NCBI RefSeq assembly: GCF_003337575.1 | Contig: NZ_QPJM01000008.1 | Coordinates: 1 to 64,000 of the forward strand | Origin: Phyllobacterium bourgognense | Lineage (GTDB): Bacteria; Pseudomonadota; Alphaproteobacteria; Rhizobiales; Rhizobiaceae | Reading direction: 5' to 3' | DNA: 64,000 nucleotides | In this document: positions 17,061 through 26,589 of the stretch, in pieces | Layout of the letters: each line of letters starts with the position of its first letter | Numbering within the stretch: position 1 is the stretch's first letter | The notes under the pieces: generated by a model | What the model was told of the DNA's origin: nothing | The model's input: only the letters and a program-made list of their open reading frames with translations | Database searches by the model: none | Program-made: the position numbers and the translations under genes

Positions 17061-17867
17061 CTAGAATGGCTTGTCCGCTCGAATGGCATATCGGTGCTGG
17101 GTGGCCCGGGCCAACCCTTTAAGGATGTTCCAGTGCCTGGCCTGCGTGTGGTGAATTTCGCTCAGATCGATATCTATGACGATATTTTCGAACCCGGCCG
17201 CAGCCAGCAGGCGGGCGACAGTTTCGGCGCGTGCACCGTTTGAGAAATAGATCCTCGAAATGATGTTGCGATGCGTTTCCATCATGCCGGGCGGAGCATT
17301 CAGCGGGTCCCTCTTCAAAAGTCTGCAACGCTGCCCCCATCCGGCGAGCGTCATCAATGCTCGCTCAAACATCGTCGTGTTGACGAAATCGCCGTCGATC
17401 ACCAGCAGTGTGCCGCCGGGTTTTAGAACCCGCAGCCATTCTACAAAGGCACTTGCCGGATCCACCAGCGTCCAGACCAGGTGCCGGTTAATGATCGCGT
17501 CATAATGATCGTCCGGTTCCATGGTGTTCTCGGCGTCGGCCATGCGGAAGGTGATGTTTCGGGTGCGGATTTTCGCTTTGTTGCGGGCGCGCTCCAACAT
17601 CGGTTCGGCCCAATCTAATCCGGTCACCTTGAAGCCGAGATCGTCCATCAGATGCGAGACTACGCCGGTACCGCTGGCAAGGTCCAGCGCCGAGCGGCCA
17701 TTGCCCCTGCCGAGATGCTTGACGACCAGCCGATGCCATGCGGCGCGTTCTGCATCGGAGAAAATCTCGTGTCCAGGCGATTGATCGAACGTTGCCGCCC
17801 GCGCCGACCAGTAGGCTTTAATTTCCTCGCGCAGGTCATAGTTCGAGAGACGGGGGTTATCGGTCAT
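17061..17867 (-). CDS. Class I SAM-dependent methyltransferase
   Basis: A 268-residue cytosolic methyltransferase of the UbiE/Methyltransf_11 type. Motif I is SALDLASGTGVVSHLMDDLG, followed by FKVTGLDWAEPMLERARNKA (the acidic residue that binds the ribose). Motif II/III lies in HYDAIINRHLVWTLVDPASA, with the later LRVLKPGGTLLVIDGDF. The acceptor substrate cannot be read from the sequence. It is transcribed away from the siderophore-type ABC importer that starts 120 bases away and may share its iron-responsive control region. A role in modifying or releasing the imported metal chelate is possible but unproved. Confidence 0.85.
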   Translation of the reverse strand: MTDNPRLSNYDLREEIKAYWSARAATFDQSPGHEIFSDAERAAWHRLVVKHLGRGNGRSALDLASGTGVVSHLMDDLGFKVTGLDWAEPMLERARNKAKIRTRNITFRMADAENTMEPDDHYDAIINRHLVWTLVDPASAFVEWLRVLKPGGTLLVIDGDFVNTTMFERALMTLAGWGQRCRLLKRDPLNAPPGMMETHRNIISRIYFSNGARAETVARLLAAAGFENIVIDIDLSEIHHTQARHWNILKGLARATQHRYAIRADKPF

Positions 17868-17901
17868 GGATGGCCGCCTTGCATTGCAGTTTGCCTTTTA
17901 A

Positions 17902-17945
17902 TTTCTGGAAAGCTTCTAAAAGATAAATCTTGACTGTCAATGTCA
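17902..17945. promoter_or_regulatory. Candidate iron-responsive sites: RirA box and partial Irr-like box
   Basis: TGACTGTCAATGTCA at 17931-17945 fits the RirA (IRO) box TGA-N9-TCA used for iron repression in rhizobia. Just upstream, TTCTGGAA-AGC-TTCTAAA (17903-17920) resembles the Irr/ICE palindrome in its right half and GAA-N3-TTC core only. Both lie between the divergent methyltransferase and the iron-type ABC operon, 42 bases or more before the latter's ATG. Confidence 0.5.
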
Positions 17946-17986
17946 TGATACCTACCAAGCCCACAGTTTCTCGAGTGGAGTAGGAA

Positions 17987-19123
17987 ATGATGGGTATGAT
18001 CGGTAGGGCGGCCCTGATCGTCGTGGGTTTCGGCGCGATGTTTTCCAGCACCGCGCTGGCCGGTGAAAAGGTCATTATTAAAGATATAACCGGCCGTGAC
18101 GTTGCGGTCAGCGTCCCGGTCGAGAATGTCATTCTCGGTGAAGGCAGGCAGATCTATTTTGTCGCCGCGCTGGACCGGGATGCGCCCTTCAAGCGCGTCG
18201 TGGGCTGGCGGGATGATTTGTCGAAGGCCGATCCGGAAAGCTATGCTGCCTACCTCGCCAAATATCCGGACATCGCAAAACTGCCGACCTTCGGTGGCAT
18301 GAAGGACGGCACCTTCGACATCGAACAGGCGGTTTCACTGAAGCCCGACGTCATCATCATGAACCTTGATGCAAAGACCTCGACCGAAGAGTCCGGCTAT
18401 ATCGAAAAGCTCGGCAAGGTCGGTATCCCGCTCGTCTATATCGACTTCCGCGAAAAACCGATGGAAAACACCGAAGCCAGTATGCGAATCATGGGCAAGC
18501 TGCTTGGTGAGGAAACCAAGGCCGAGGACTTCATCAAGTTTCGCGCCGACAGCATCGCCAAGGTCACGAACGTGCTTGCCAAGACCGACCTTGTTCGACC
18601 GGTCGTCTTCATCGAACGCGCCGGAGGCTTTTCCGACGATTGCTGCATGTCGTTCGGCAATGAGAATTTCGGCAAGATGGTTGAAATTGCCGGCGGCACG
18701 AATATGGCCAAGGACATCATACCTGGCACGTTTGGTGCGGTAAATCCGGAACAGATTATCGCCTCCAATCCCGATCAGATCATAATCACCGGTGGCAATT
18801 GGCAGGGTTATGTTCCAGGTGGCAACTGGGTCGGCGTCGGCTACGGTGCTGATCTCAAGCAAGCACACCGCAAGCTTGTGAACCTGACCAAGCGCCCGGC
18901 ATTCACCGGCGTCAAGGCGGTCAAGGACGGCAATGTCCACGCCATCTGGCACCAGTTCTACAATAACCCGTATCAGTTCGTGGCGATCCAGGAGATTGCC
19001 AAATGGCTGCATCCGGAACTGTTCAAAAATCTCGATCCGGAAGCCACTTTCAAGGAGCTGCATGCGCGCTTCCTGCCGCTGGATTACATGCCCGGCTATT
19101 TCGTCTCCCTGAGCGGCGAATAA
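17987..19123 (+). CDS. Iron-siderophore-type ABC transporter substrate-binding protein
   Basis: A 378-residue periplasmic binding protein of the helical-backbone type III class (FepB/FecB/BtuF). The signal peptide covers residues 1-25 (FSSTALAGE). It is followed by VIIKDITGRDVAVSVPVENV, the family's DxxGRxVxVP opening. The middle domain has SLKPDVIIMNLDA and GIPLVYIDFREKPMENTEAS; the C-terminal part has NPDQIIITGGNWQGYVPGG. GAGTAGGAA precedes the ATG; a second ATG follows at 17990. It is the first of three same-strand genes forming a complete metal-chelate importer, with a candidate RirA box upstream. Ferric siderophore is the likely cargo, with haem or cobalamin as alternatives. Confidence 0.87.
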   Translation: MMGMIGRAALIVVGFGAMFSSTALAGEKVIIKDITGRDVAVSVPVENVILGEGRQIYFVAALDRDAPFKRVVGWRDDLSKADPESYAAYLAKYPDIAKLPTFGGMKDGTFDIEQAVSLKPDVIIMNLDAKTSTEESGYIEKLGKVGIPLVYIDFREKPMENTEASMRIMGKLLGEETKAEDFIKFRADSIAKVTNVLAKTDLVRPVVFIERAGGFSDDCCMSFGNENFGKMVEIAGGTNMAKDIIPGTFGAVNPEQIIASNPDQIIITGGNWQGYVPGGNWVGVGYGADLKQAHRKLVNLTKRPAFTGVKAVKDGNVHAIWHQFYNNPYQFVAIQEIAKWLHPELFKNLDPEATFKELHARFLPLDYMPGYFVSLSGE

Positions 19124-19126
19124 CCG

Positions 19127-20194
19127 ATGGCCATTGTCGCCGAACAGCGCGAAACGACAACAGGGGGAGCCCAATACCGCGCCCTGGCTTTTCGCCGGAT
19201 CGTCCTAATCTGCGGTATGGTGGCGGCGCTATTCTTCAGCGTCTCTATCGACATGGCACTGGGGCCGGCGAATTACAGTTTGAAAGAAGTGCTGATCTGC
19301 CTGTTCTATCCCGGTTCGGTCAGCGATCAGCTTCGCGTCGTCATCTGGGATATCCGGATGCCGATCGCACTGATGGCCGTGACTGTCGGCGCGTCGCTGT
19401 CGGTTGCTGGCGCGCAGATGCAGACTATTCTCGCCAATCCGCTGGCAAGCCCTTTTACGCTTGGTATTTCCGCTGCCGCCGGATTTGGCGCGGCGCTTGG
19501 ACTTGTTGGCGGGGTGGCGCTCTTTCCGACGGCCGTTCAGTTCATGATCCCTATCAATGCCTTCCTAATGGCGATGGCAGCGGCTTTGTTCATTCACTTC
19601 GCCTCGACCATGCGCGGTGTTACGGTCGAAACCATCGTGCTGCTCGGCATCGCACTGGTCTTCACCTTCAATGCGCTTTTGTCACTCCTCGAATATCTCG
19701 CCTCGGAACAGGCGCTGGCAGCGGTCGTTTTTTGGACCATGGGCAGCCTCACCAAAGCTACCTGGCCGAAGGTGTATATTACTGGCGCAGTACTTCTATT
19801 CGCTCTTCCAGTATTTGCACGGCAGGCTTGGGCGCTGACCGCGTTACGGCTGGGTGAAGACAAGGCGGCAAGCCTTGGAATTGATGTACGTGGACTGCGG
19901 CTGAAGACAATGATGACAGTTAGCCTGCTTGCAGCTATTCCGGTCTCCTTTGTTGGCACCATTGGTTTCGTCGGCCTGGTCGGCCCGCATATCGCCCGTA
20001 TGCTGGTGGGTGAAGACCAGCGGTTTTTCCTGCCGGCGTCTGTGCTTTGTGGCGCGTTGCTTCTGTCGGCCACATCTGTCGTGTCAAAGACACTCATTCC
20101 TGGCGCCATCCTGCCGATCGGGGTAATTACCGCGCTGGTAGGCGTACCCTTCTTCTTCATTCTGATTTTCACCAATCGGAGGCGGGCTTGGTAG
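19127..20194 (+). CDS. FecCD-family ABC transporter permease
   Basis: A 355-residue permease with about ten transmembrane segments. Diagnostic motifs of the FecCD/BtuC family are IWDIRMPIALMAVTVGASLS, GAQMQTILANPLASPFTLGI near residue 100, LGEDKAASLGIDVRGLRLK as the ATPase-contact loop, and GTIGFVGLVGPHIARMLVGE. It starts three bases after the binding-protein gene, and its last seven bases overlap the ATPase gene. It would act as a homodimeric channel for the metal chelate. Confidence 0.92.
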   Translation: MAIVAEQRETTTGGAQYRALAFRRIVLICGMVAALFFSVSIDMALGPANYSLKEVLICLFYPGSVSDQLRVVIWDIRMPIALMAVTVGASLSVAGAQMQTILANPLASPFTLGISAAAGFGAALGLVGGVALFPTAVQFMIPINAFLMAMAAALFIHFASTMRGVTVETIVLLGIALVFTFNALLSLLEYLASEQALAAVVFWTMGSLTKATWPKVYITGAVLLFALPVFARQAWALTALRLGEDKAASLGIDVRGLRLKTMMTVSLLAAIPVSFVGTIGFVGLVGPHIARMLVGEDQRFFLPASVLCGALLLSATSVVSKTLIPGAILPIGVITALVGVPFFFILIFTNRRRAW

Positions 20195-20943
20195 GTCTGA
20201 CACTCAAGGGCGTCGGCGCCAAATACGGTAAGCACGTCGTGCTGTCGGACGTCGATACCGATGTGCTGCATGGCGGCGTTATCACCGCCGTCATCGGTCC
20301 GAATGCCGCGGGCAAATCCACCTTGTTCAAGCGCATCGCCGGGCTCGCTTCAGGGCCGGGAACGGTTGTCCTGTCTGATACACTGAAAGGTCCGGAAACC
20401 ATCTGCTACCTGCCGCAGGACACTGGCGCCAATTCTGTCCTGACGGTCTATGAATCCGTGCTGCTCGCCAGCAAGCAAGGCTCAAGCTGGAACGTGCGCG
20501 ATAGCGAGCTTCTGGAAATTGACCGCGTCCTGCAGTCCCTGCGGATCGACGACCTTGCCTTTCGCGGCCTTGACGAGCTTTCCGGCGGGCAGCGCCAGCT
20601 GGTCTCGATTGCCCAGGCGCTTGTCCGCAAGCCCGAAATCTTGCTGATGGACGAGCCCACCTCGGCGCTCGACCTCTTTCGGCAGATCGAAGTGCTGGGC
20701 TTCATGCGGTCGTTGGCCGGAAAGTCCGGTATGTCGGTGCTGATTGCCCTGCATGACCTCAATCACGCGCTGCGCTATTGCGAAAACACCATCGTCATCG
20801 CCAAGGGCGCGATGGTGGCCAGCGGCCTGACCCGCGATGTGATCACCGGTTCCATGCTGCGCGATATCTACCGGGTCGAGGCGCGGGTAGAGGCGTGCTC
20901 GCATGGTAAGCCGGTCGTCATCGTCGACCACTCCATCCTTTAG
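20188..20943 (+). CDS. ABC transporter ATP-binding protein, siderophore type
   Basis: A 251-residue ATPase of the FecE/FepC family. Walker A is GPNAAGKSTLFKR near residue 38, the signature is LSGGQRQLVSIAQALVRKP, Walker B is ILLMDEPTSALDLFRQ, and the switch His lies in LIALHDLNHALRYC. The longer open frame starts deep in the permease gene, so the true start is probably TTG at 20188, five bases after GGAGG and overlapping the permease stop. A TTG start with a strong ribosome site suggests coupled, limited translation. Confidence 0.88.
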   Translation: MVGLTLKGVGAKYGKHVVLSDVDTDVLHGGVITAVIGPNAAGKSTLFKRIAGLASGPGTVVLSDTLKGPETICYLPQDTGANSVLTVYESVLLASKQGSSWNVRDSELLEIDRVLQSLRIDDLAFRGLDELSGGQRQLVSIAQALVRKPEILLMDEPTSALDLFRQIEVLGFMRSLAGKSGMSVLIALHDLNHALRYCENTIVIAKGAMVASGLTRDVITGSMLRDIYRVEARVEACSHGKPVVIVDHSIL

Positions 20944-21220
20944 GGAAATCAAAATCAATCTTCCGCAACCTGCAGCCTTCGGTCAGCGGCATGGAAGAGT
21001 CCGTTACCATACATTTCCAGCGTTTGGGTATGAAGAGCGTTCCAACGCCCTGGGCGGGCGATGACAAAATCTACCGCCGGCATTTTGCCTGGCGCAGTAA
21101 AATCCAGCGATTGGTAGGCTGTCCTCTTTTCCGAGGATAGCCGAAGATGTTTGTCGTGGAGAGTTACGCCCTGCCCCTGGTGGAAAAATATAGATTTGAG
21201 GCCGGGGCCAACGCTTGTCA

Positions 21221-21886
21221 CTAGCCTGCGCGCGCTTCGCGCTGCGCCAGCGTTGCAACCAAATCACTGAAGCGATCACCCTGCACGGCGATATGTTGCC
21301 TAAGCAGGGTACGGGCCCGTTCCGCCTCTCCGGAAAGGATGGCTTCGACGATTCCCGCATGCTCGCTGTATGACGTTTTCATACGATTGCGCACCCGAAG
21401 CTGGAGGCGGCGATAAGGGCGCAGGCGGCGATGCAGCGCGCTACACTGCTCGATCAGAAAGCTGCTATGGCTCGCGATGTAAATGGCCCGATGAAACAGC
21501 TCATTGTCATAGTAATAGGCGTCCGCATCATCGGCGTTGGCGGATTGTTCGCATCGGCCGTGAGCGGCAAGCAGTTCGGTCCGGTCCGCGTCCGTATGGC
21601 GGCGTGCGGCGAGGGACCCGGCCATTCCTTCCAATTCCGCCATCACCTCGAACATTTCATAGATCCGGTGCGGTCCGGGCTCGACAACGACGGCACCGCG
21701 CCGAGGACGAATCTCGATCAGGCCGATGGCGCTGAGCTGCATCAACGCTTCGCGGACGGGCGTTCGCGACACGCCGAATTGCTTCGCCAACTGCATCTCA
21801 TCCAGTCTGTCTCCTGGGGCGAACTGATTGGTGAGAATACCGTTTTCGATGTCATCCCGCAGTTTTTGTACGATGTTTTCGGTCAT
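21221..21886 (-). CDS. matR: GntR-family regulator of malonate catabolism (MatR-like)
   Basis: A 221-residue regulator with an N-terminal GntR winged helix (LDEMQLAKQFGVSRTPVREALMQ, residues about 28-55, cut here to the helix-turn-helix core) and a C-terminal FCD ligand domain (FEVMAELEGMAGSLAARR, then DNELFHRAIYIASHSSFL). It is transcribed divergently from the malonyl-CoA decarboxylase, malonyl-CoA synthetase and malonate carrier genes, the classical rhizobial mat arrangement. The palindrome TTGTATACAA between them is the operator I recall for MatR of Rhizobium. Gene order and operator together support the name; malonate as inducer follows from the known system. The 277 bases between its stop and the iron ABC operon show no supportable gene. 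Confidence 0.85.
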   Translation of the reverse strand: MTENIVQKLRDDIENGILTNQFAPGDRLDEMQLAKQFGVSRTPVREALMQLSAIGLIEIRPRRGAVVVEPGPHRIYEMFEVMAELEGMAGSLAARRHTDADRTELLAAHGRCEQSANADDADAYYYDNELFHRAIYIASHSSFLIEQCSALHRRLRPYRRLQLRVRNRMKTSYSEHAGIVEAILSGEAERARTLLRQHIAVQGDRFSDLVATLAQREARAG

Positions 21887-21916
21887 GATCCCTCGTCAAA
21901 TGCAATACGTCCATTC

Positions 21917-21926
21917 TTGTATACAA
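21917..21926. promoter_or_regulatory. Candidate MatR operator TTGTATACAA
   Basis: A perfect ten-base palindrome of FadR/GntR type lies 30 bases upstream of matR and about 220 bases upstream of matA. It matches the operator described for Rhizobium MatR as far as I recall it, so it likely serves both divergent promoters. Confidence 0.7.
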
Positions 21927-22144
21927 AATAGTTGACTCTGCACACAAGATGGGTAAAACATTATATATCATTCCAGAGCATGGATTGGAACAAACGAATG
22001 ACCAATGACCGGGCTATGCAAATGCTGTCACATTATCCCGTTTACAAATAGCAGGGCCCGAGCAGCGCCGGAGGGCGTTCGGGAGAATGTGGATGCAACA
22101 TATCTACTTTGGTAATCAAGAATCCTGCGGATCGGAGTCATACA

Positions 22145-23578
22145 ATGACGGGTACGACCTTCTTCAGCGATATGGTGCAGACAATAACGGAGCGGGGCCG
22201 GAAGCTGTGGGCCTTCGCCCCGCGTGAGGAGCGCCTCTCCCATGGCATTTCGGGCCTCGAAGGCCTGTGTGAAAAACTGCTATCGAGCCGCGGCGAAGCG
22301 TCCGGCATGGCGCTGGCGGCAGAAATCCTGCAGCAGTGGTCGCGCTTGAGCGATGAAGACCAGCGCAAGTTCATGGTTCTGCTGTTCGACACGTTCGGAG
22401 CGGATTCAAAAAGGCTCGACGCAGCGATTGAGACCTATCGCGCCGCGCGGACCCCACGCGCGGTGCTTGAACTTCATCAGGCGGCCGAACCGCGCCGGCA
22501 GGAGCTGATCCGGCGCCTCAATCTCGCGCCCAACGGCATATCCACGCTTGTTGGCATGCGTGAGCGGCTATTGAGCCTTAAGGCCGATACGGCAGATCTT
22601 GAATCCGTCGATGCCGACTTCGCCCACCTCTTTGCCTCCTGGTTCAACCGTGGTTTTCTGATCCTGCGCCCTATTGATTGGTCGACACCCGCCCATATCC
22701 TGGAAAAGATCATTCGCTACGAGGCGGTGCATGAGATCGGCAACTGGGATGAATTGCGCCGGCGGCTTGCGCCTGCCGACCGGAGGTGTTTCGCCTTTTT
22801 TCATCCGCAGCTCGCGGATGACCCGCTCATCTTTGTGGAAGTGGCGCTGACGAAGGCCATTCCCGCGACCATCACCGACGTCCTCGATGAGACGCGCGCG
22901 CCCATTCAGGCACAGGATGCGAGAACCGCCGTTTTCTATTCTATTTCAAACTGTCAGGCGGGCCTGCGCGGCATCTCCTTTGGCAATTTCCTCATCAAGC
23001 AGGTGGTGGAAGATTTGCGCCGGGACCTTCCCAAGCTGGATACATTCGTCACACTCTCACCGGTTCCGGGATTTTCTGGCTGGCTGACACGTGAACGACG
23101 CAAGGAACACTCGGATACACTGAGTGCGGCCGATCAGGCCGCCCTGGCCGCGCTGGACGATGCCGAATGGGCAAATGATCCGCTAAGGTCAGCGGCCGTG
23201 AAGACTATATTGATGCCCGCCGCCGCGTCGTATTTCCTCAAAGGGCGCACAGCAGATGGACGTCCGATCGACCCCGTTGCCCGTTTTCACCTTGGCAATG
23301 GTGCGCGGCTGGAGCGGATGAATTTTCTTGGCGACACGTCAAGCCGTGCGATGCGGCAGGCGCACGGTCTCATGGTCAATTACCTCTACAAACTCGACGA
23401 CATCGAAACCAATCACGAAGCATTTGCCCAGCGCAACGAGATCGTGGCCGCACCGGCCGTCAAGAAATTGCTGCGCGGCGACAGGCCGGCCCGCAGCCTT
23501 GCTTCTGCGAAGGGGGCGAACACGAAAGACAAACAGCCGCCCAAGAACAAGGCGAACAGCAAGGAATTGAGTTCATGA
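22145..23578 (+). CDS. matA: Malonyl-CoA decarboxylase
   Basis: A 477-residue enzyme that converts malonyl-CoA to acetyl-CoA and CO2. The N-terminal helical domain (GLEGLCEKLLSSRGEASGMA) is followed by the catalytic GNAT-like domain with FLILRPIDWSTPAHILEKII, RRCFAFFHPQLADDPLIFVE, and the conserved block AVFYSISNCQAGLRGISFGN. FLIKQVVEDLRRDLPKL and FVTLSPVPGFSGWL follow; the C-terminus has FHLGNGARLERMNFLGDTS. The Ser/Thr and His residues expected in the SNCQ.G and FHLGNG regions are present. The start at 22145 is chosen over an upstream ATG because it follows GGAGTC and fits the family. Its stop overlaps matB by four bases. Confidence 0.93.
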   Translation: MTGTTFFSDMVQTITERGRKLWAFAPREERLSHGISGLEGLCEKLLSSRGEASGMALAAEILQQWSRLSDEDQRKFMVLLFDTFGADSKRLDAAIETYRAARTPRAVLELHQAAEPRRQELIRRLNLAPNGISTLVGMRERLLSLKADTADLESVDADFAHLFASWFNRGFLILRPIDWSTPAHILEKIIRYEAVHEIGNWDELRRRLAPADRRCFAFFHPQLADDPLIFVEVALTKAIPATITDVLDETRAPIQAQDARTAVFYSISNCQAGLRGISFGNFLIKQVVEDLRRDLPKLDTFVTLSPVPGFSGWLTRERRKEHSDTLSAADQAALAALDDAEWANDPLRSAAVKTILMPAAASYFLKGRTADGRPIDPVARFHLGNGARLERMNFLGDTSSRAMRQAHGLMVNYLYKLDDIETNHEAFAQRNEIVAAPAVKKLLRGDRPARSLASAKGANTKDKQPPKNKANSKELSS

Positions 23579-25101
23579 GCAATCATCTGTTTGACGCCAT
23601 TCGTCGTTCAATCGCTGCCGATGACGCCGTTTTCATCGAAACCGCAGAGGGTCGCTGGACCTATGGCGACATGGTTGAGTGGTCGGGCCGGATCGCAGGC
23701 GCCATCGATACGCTTGGCGTCAGACCCGGCGATCGCGTTGCCGTTCAGGTGGAAAAGAGCGCTGAGGCGCTGATGCTTTACCTGGCCTGTATCCGCTGCG
23801 GGGCTGTGTATCTGCCTCTGAATACGGCCTACACACTGGCAGAGCTTGATTATTTCATCAGTGACGCCGAGCCGCGCCTTATCGTGACCGACCCCAAGGC
23901 TGCAGACGGCATCAAGACGATCGCGTCCAAATATGGGGCGCTTGTCGAAACACTGGATGAACGCGGCGGCGGATCGTTGGTCGAGCTCGCAAATGATGAG
24001 ACACCGGATTTTGTTGAAGCTGCCAGAATGGCCGATGATCTTGCCGCTATCCTTTATACCTCCGGCACAACCGGCCGGTCGAAAGGCGCGATGCTTACCC
24101 ATGCGAACCTGTTATCGAATGCCTTGACCCTAAGGGATTGCTGGCGCTTTACACCGGACGACCGGCTGATCCATGCACTGCCCATCTTTCACACCCATGG
24201 ACTTTTCGTTGCCACGAATGTCATTTTAACTTCCGGCGCATCGATGTTTCTTTTGCCGAAGTTCGATCCAGCGCAAATCCTGGCATTGATGCCGCGTGCT
24301 ACAACCTTAATGGGTGTTCCAACCTTCTATGTCCGCTTGCTCCAGCATGAAGGGCTGAACCGTCAGGTCGTGGCCAATATGAGGCTGTTTATTTCCGGCT
24401 CGGCACCGCTTCTGGCCGATACCCATCGCGCGTTTCAAGAACGCACCGGCCACGCCATCCTCGAGCGCTACGGCATGACGGAAACCAACATGAACACTTC
24501 CAATCCCTATGACGGTGAGCGGATGGCCGGGACCGTCGGCTTCCCGCTTCCAGGTGTCACATTGCGCATTAGCGAACCCGAAACCGGCGAGATCCTAGAG
24601 CAAGATGAGACCGGCATGATTGAAGTGAAGGGGCCGAATGTCTTCAAAGGCTATTGGCGCATGCCGGAAAAGACAAAAGCAGAATTCCGCGACGATGGTT
24701 TCTTCCTCACGGGGGATCTCGGCAAAATAGACCCGCAAGGCTATGTCCACATCATCGGCCGCGGCAAGGATCTGGTGATTTCCGGCGGCTACAACATCTA
24801 TCCAAAGGAAGTCGAGAGCGAGATCGACCAGCTTCCCGGCGTTGTCGAATGCGCGGTCATAGGCGTGACGCATCCTGATTTTGGCGAAGGGGTTACTGCC
24901 ATCGTGGTCAAACAGCCCGGGTCAAGCCTTGATGAACGGGCTATTCGAGATGCACTTGGGGATCGTCTTGCACGTTACAAGCAGCCAAAACAGATCATCT
25001 TTGTTGACGACCTGCCGCGCAACACAATGGGCAAGGTACAGAAAAACGTCCTGCGCGAGCGGTATTGCAATCTTTATACCGCTCGCGCAGGCGATGATTG
25101 A
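23575..25101 (+). CDS. matB: Malonyl-CoA synthetase
   Basis: A 508-residue AMP-forming acyl-CoA synthetase that activates malonate with ATP and CoA. The P-loop motif is AAILYTSGTTGRSKGAMLTH near residue 160. The acyl-pocket region includes LPIFHTHGLFVATNVIL and LMGVPTFYVRLL. The adenylate motif is ERYGMTETNMNTSNPYDGER, and the hinge and C-terminal domain contain FFLTGDLGKIDPQGYVHIIG and GRGKDLVISGGYNIYPKEVE. The catalytic lysine is in PRNTMGKVQKNVLR. Position between matA and matC makes malonate the clear substrate. ATGA overlap with matA points to coupled translation. Confidence 0.94.
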   Translation: MSNHLFDAIRRSIAADDAVFIETAEGRWTYGDMVEWSGRIAGAIDTLGVRPGDRVAVQVEKSAEALMLYLACIRCGAVYLPLNTAYTLAELDYFISDAEPRLIVTDPKAADGIKTIASKYGALVETLDERGGGSLVELANDETPDFVEAARMADDLAAILYTSGTTGRSKGAMLTHANLLSNALTLRDCWRFTPDDRLIHALPIFHTHGLFVATNVILTSGASMFLLPKFDPAQILALMPRATTLMGVPTFYVRLLQHEGLNRQVVANMRLFISGSAPLLADTHRAFQERTGHAILERYGMTETNMNTSNPYDGERMAGTVGFPLPGVTLRISEPETGEILEQDETGMIEVKGPNVFKGYWRMPEKTKAEFRDDGFFLTGDLGKIDPQGYVHIIGRGKDLVISGGYNIYPKEVESEIDQLPGVVECAVIGVTHPDFGEGVTAIVVKQPGSSLDERAIRDALGDRLARYKQPKQIIFVDDLPRNTMGKVQKNVLRERYCNLYTARAGDD

Positions 25102-25217
25102 AGCGAGCAAGGTTGCCATCGGGAGGATGACCGCCGCGAACGAGGCGTAAGGCTCACGCCACGTCCATGAGGAAGAGACGGCCGTCTCTGGCGCGCCGTA
25201 GAGGGAGGATTATTGCC

Positions 25218-26570
25218 GTGAATATCGAGATTTTATCCATTCTTGTGCTGATTGGCATGTTCGTTATCGCAACCCTGCTGCCCATCAATATGGGTGCGCT
25301 GGCGTTTGCGGCAGCCTTCATCGTCGGTTCCCTGATCATGGGACTGTCACCCAATGATATCTTCGCCGGTTTCCCCAGCGATCTTTTTTTGACGCTCGTC
25401 GGTATTACCTACCTGTTTGCAATCGCCCAAAATAACGGAACGATTGACTGGCTGGTCGAGAAGGCCGTCCAGCTGGTGCGCGGACATATGGCGCTCATAC
25501 CCTGGGTCATGTTCCTGGTCGCAGCGATCATTACAGGCTTTGGAGCACTCGGTCCGGCGGCCGTCGCTATTCTCGCTCCGGTCGCCTTGCGTTTTGCCGC
25601 GCAATACCGCATCAGCGCGGTCATGATGGGACTGATGGTCATCCACGGCGCCCAGGGAGGTGGTTTTTCGCCAATCAGCGTCTATGGTGGCATCACCAAC
25701 CAGATCGTCGAGAAGGCGGGCTTGCCCTATGGCCCGACATCGCTGTTTCTCTCGAGCCTCTTCTTCAACCTAGCCATCGCCATTGTCGTGTTCTTCGTCT
25801 TCGGCGGCTGGAAGAGCCTGCGTGAGCAGGCCGCCGCGTCGGGGCCGGATCCGGACACGCACCTGGCGGGAGCATCGCGCGCAATCGTCGGCCATGGCGG
25901 CACGCCGGCCTCTCCAGCCTATCACCGCAGCGACGTTTCACCTTCCGGCGCGCACATTCCGTCTAGCGAAGGTCTGACCCGCGAACGGCTGCTGACGTTG
26001 ATCGGTCTGACAGCGCTTGCCATCGGTGCCCTCGTCTTCAAATTCAACGTGGGCCTTGTCGCCATCACCGTCGCCGTCGCCCTGGCCCTGCTGTCGCCTA
26101 AAACGCAAAAAGCTGCGATCGACAAGGTCAGCTGGTCAACCGTGTTGTTGATCGCCGGCATCATCACCTATGTCGGTGTACTGCAGAAAGCCGGTACGGT
26201 GGACTATGTGGCATCCGGCATCTCTGGTCTCGGCATGCCGCTTCTGGCCGCCCTGCTCCTGTGTTTCACCGGCGCGATCGTTTCGGCCTTCGCCTCATCG
26301 ACCGCACTGCTGGGCGCGATCATTCCGCTGGCCGTCCCCTTTCTCATGCAGGGACACATCAGCGCCATCGGTGTTGTTGCCGCCATCGCGATCTCGACCA
26401 CAATCGTCGATACAAGCCCGTTTTCGACCAACGGCGCACTTGTGGTGGCAAATGCACCTGAAGCCGAGCGCGATGATGTCCTGCGCAAGCTGCTCATCTA
26501 TAGTGCATTGATTGCTATCATTGGCCCCGTTGTCGCCTGGCTCGTTCTTGTCGTCCCGGGCACTATCTGA
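25218..26570 (+). CDS. matC: Malonate carrier of the MatC family
   Basis: A 450-residue inner-membrane transporter with about 11-12 hydrophobic segments. The N-terminal half is the MatC dicarboxylate-carrier domain (FVIATLLPINMGALAFAAAF, FAGFPSDLFLTLVGITYLFA). Both halves have the ion-transporter hairpin pattern: GGFSPISVYGGITNQIV in the first and STTIVDTSPFSTNGALVVAN in the second. A long hydrophilic loop (residues about 215-255, GPDPDTHLAGASRA) separates them. The GTG at 25218 is preferred because GGAGG lies nine bases upstream; the longer ATG version adds an Arg-rich, unlikely N-terminus. It brings malonate in for MatB and MatA. Confidence 0.88.
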   Translation: MNIEILSILVLIGMFVIATLLPINMGALAFAAAFIVGSLIMGLSPNDIFAGFPSDLFLTLVGITYLFAIAQNNGTIDWLVEKAVQLVRGHMALIPWVMFLVAAIITGFGALGPAAVAILAPVALRFAAQYRISAVMMGLMVIHGAQGGGFSPISVYGGITNQIVEKAGLPYGPTSLFLSSLFFNLAIAIVVFFVFGGWKSLREQAAASGPDPDTHLAGASRAIVGHGGTPASPAYHRSDVSPSGAHIPSSEGLTRERLLTLIGLTALAIGALVFKFNVGLVAITVAVALALLSPKTQKAAIDKVSWSTVLLIAGIITYVGVLQKAGTVDYVASGISGLGMPLLAALLLCFTGAIVSAFASSTALLGAIIPLAVPFLMQGHISAIGVVAAIAISTTIVDTSPFSTNGALVVANAPEAERDDVLRKLLIYSALIAIIGPVVAWLVLVVPGTI

Positions 26571-26589
26571 CCATAGACACGGGCAAAAT

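Noticed and set aside
20955-21221. 88-codon reverse frame between the iron ABC operon and matR
   Set aside because: No family motif; composition looks random and no start signal is seen.
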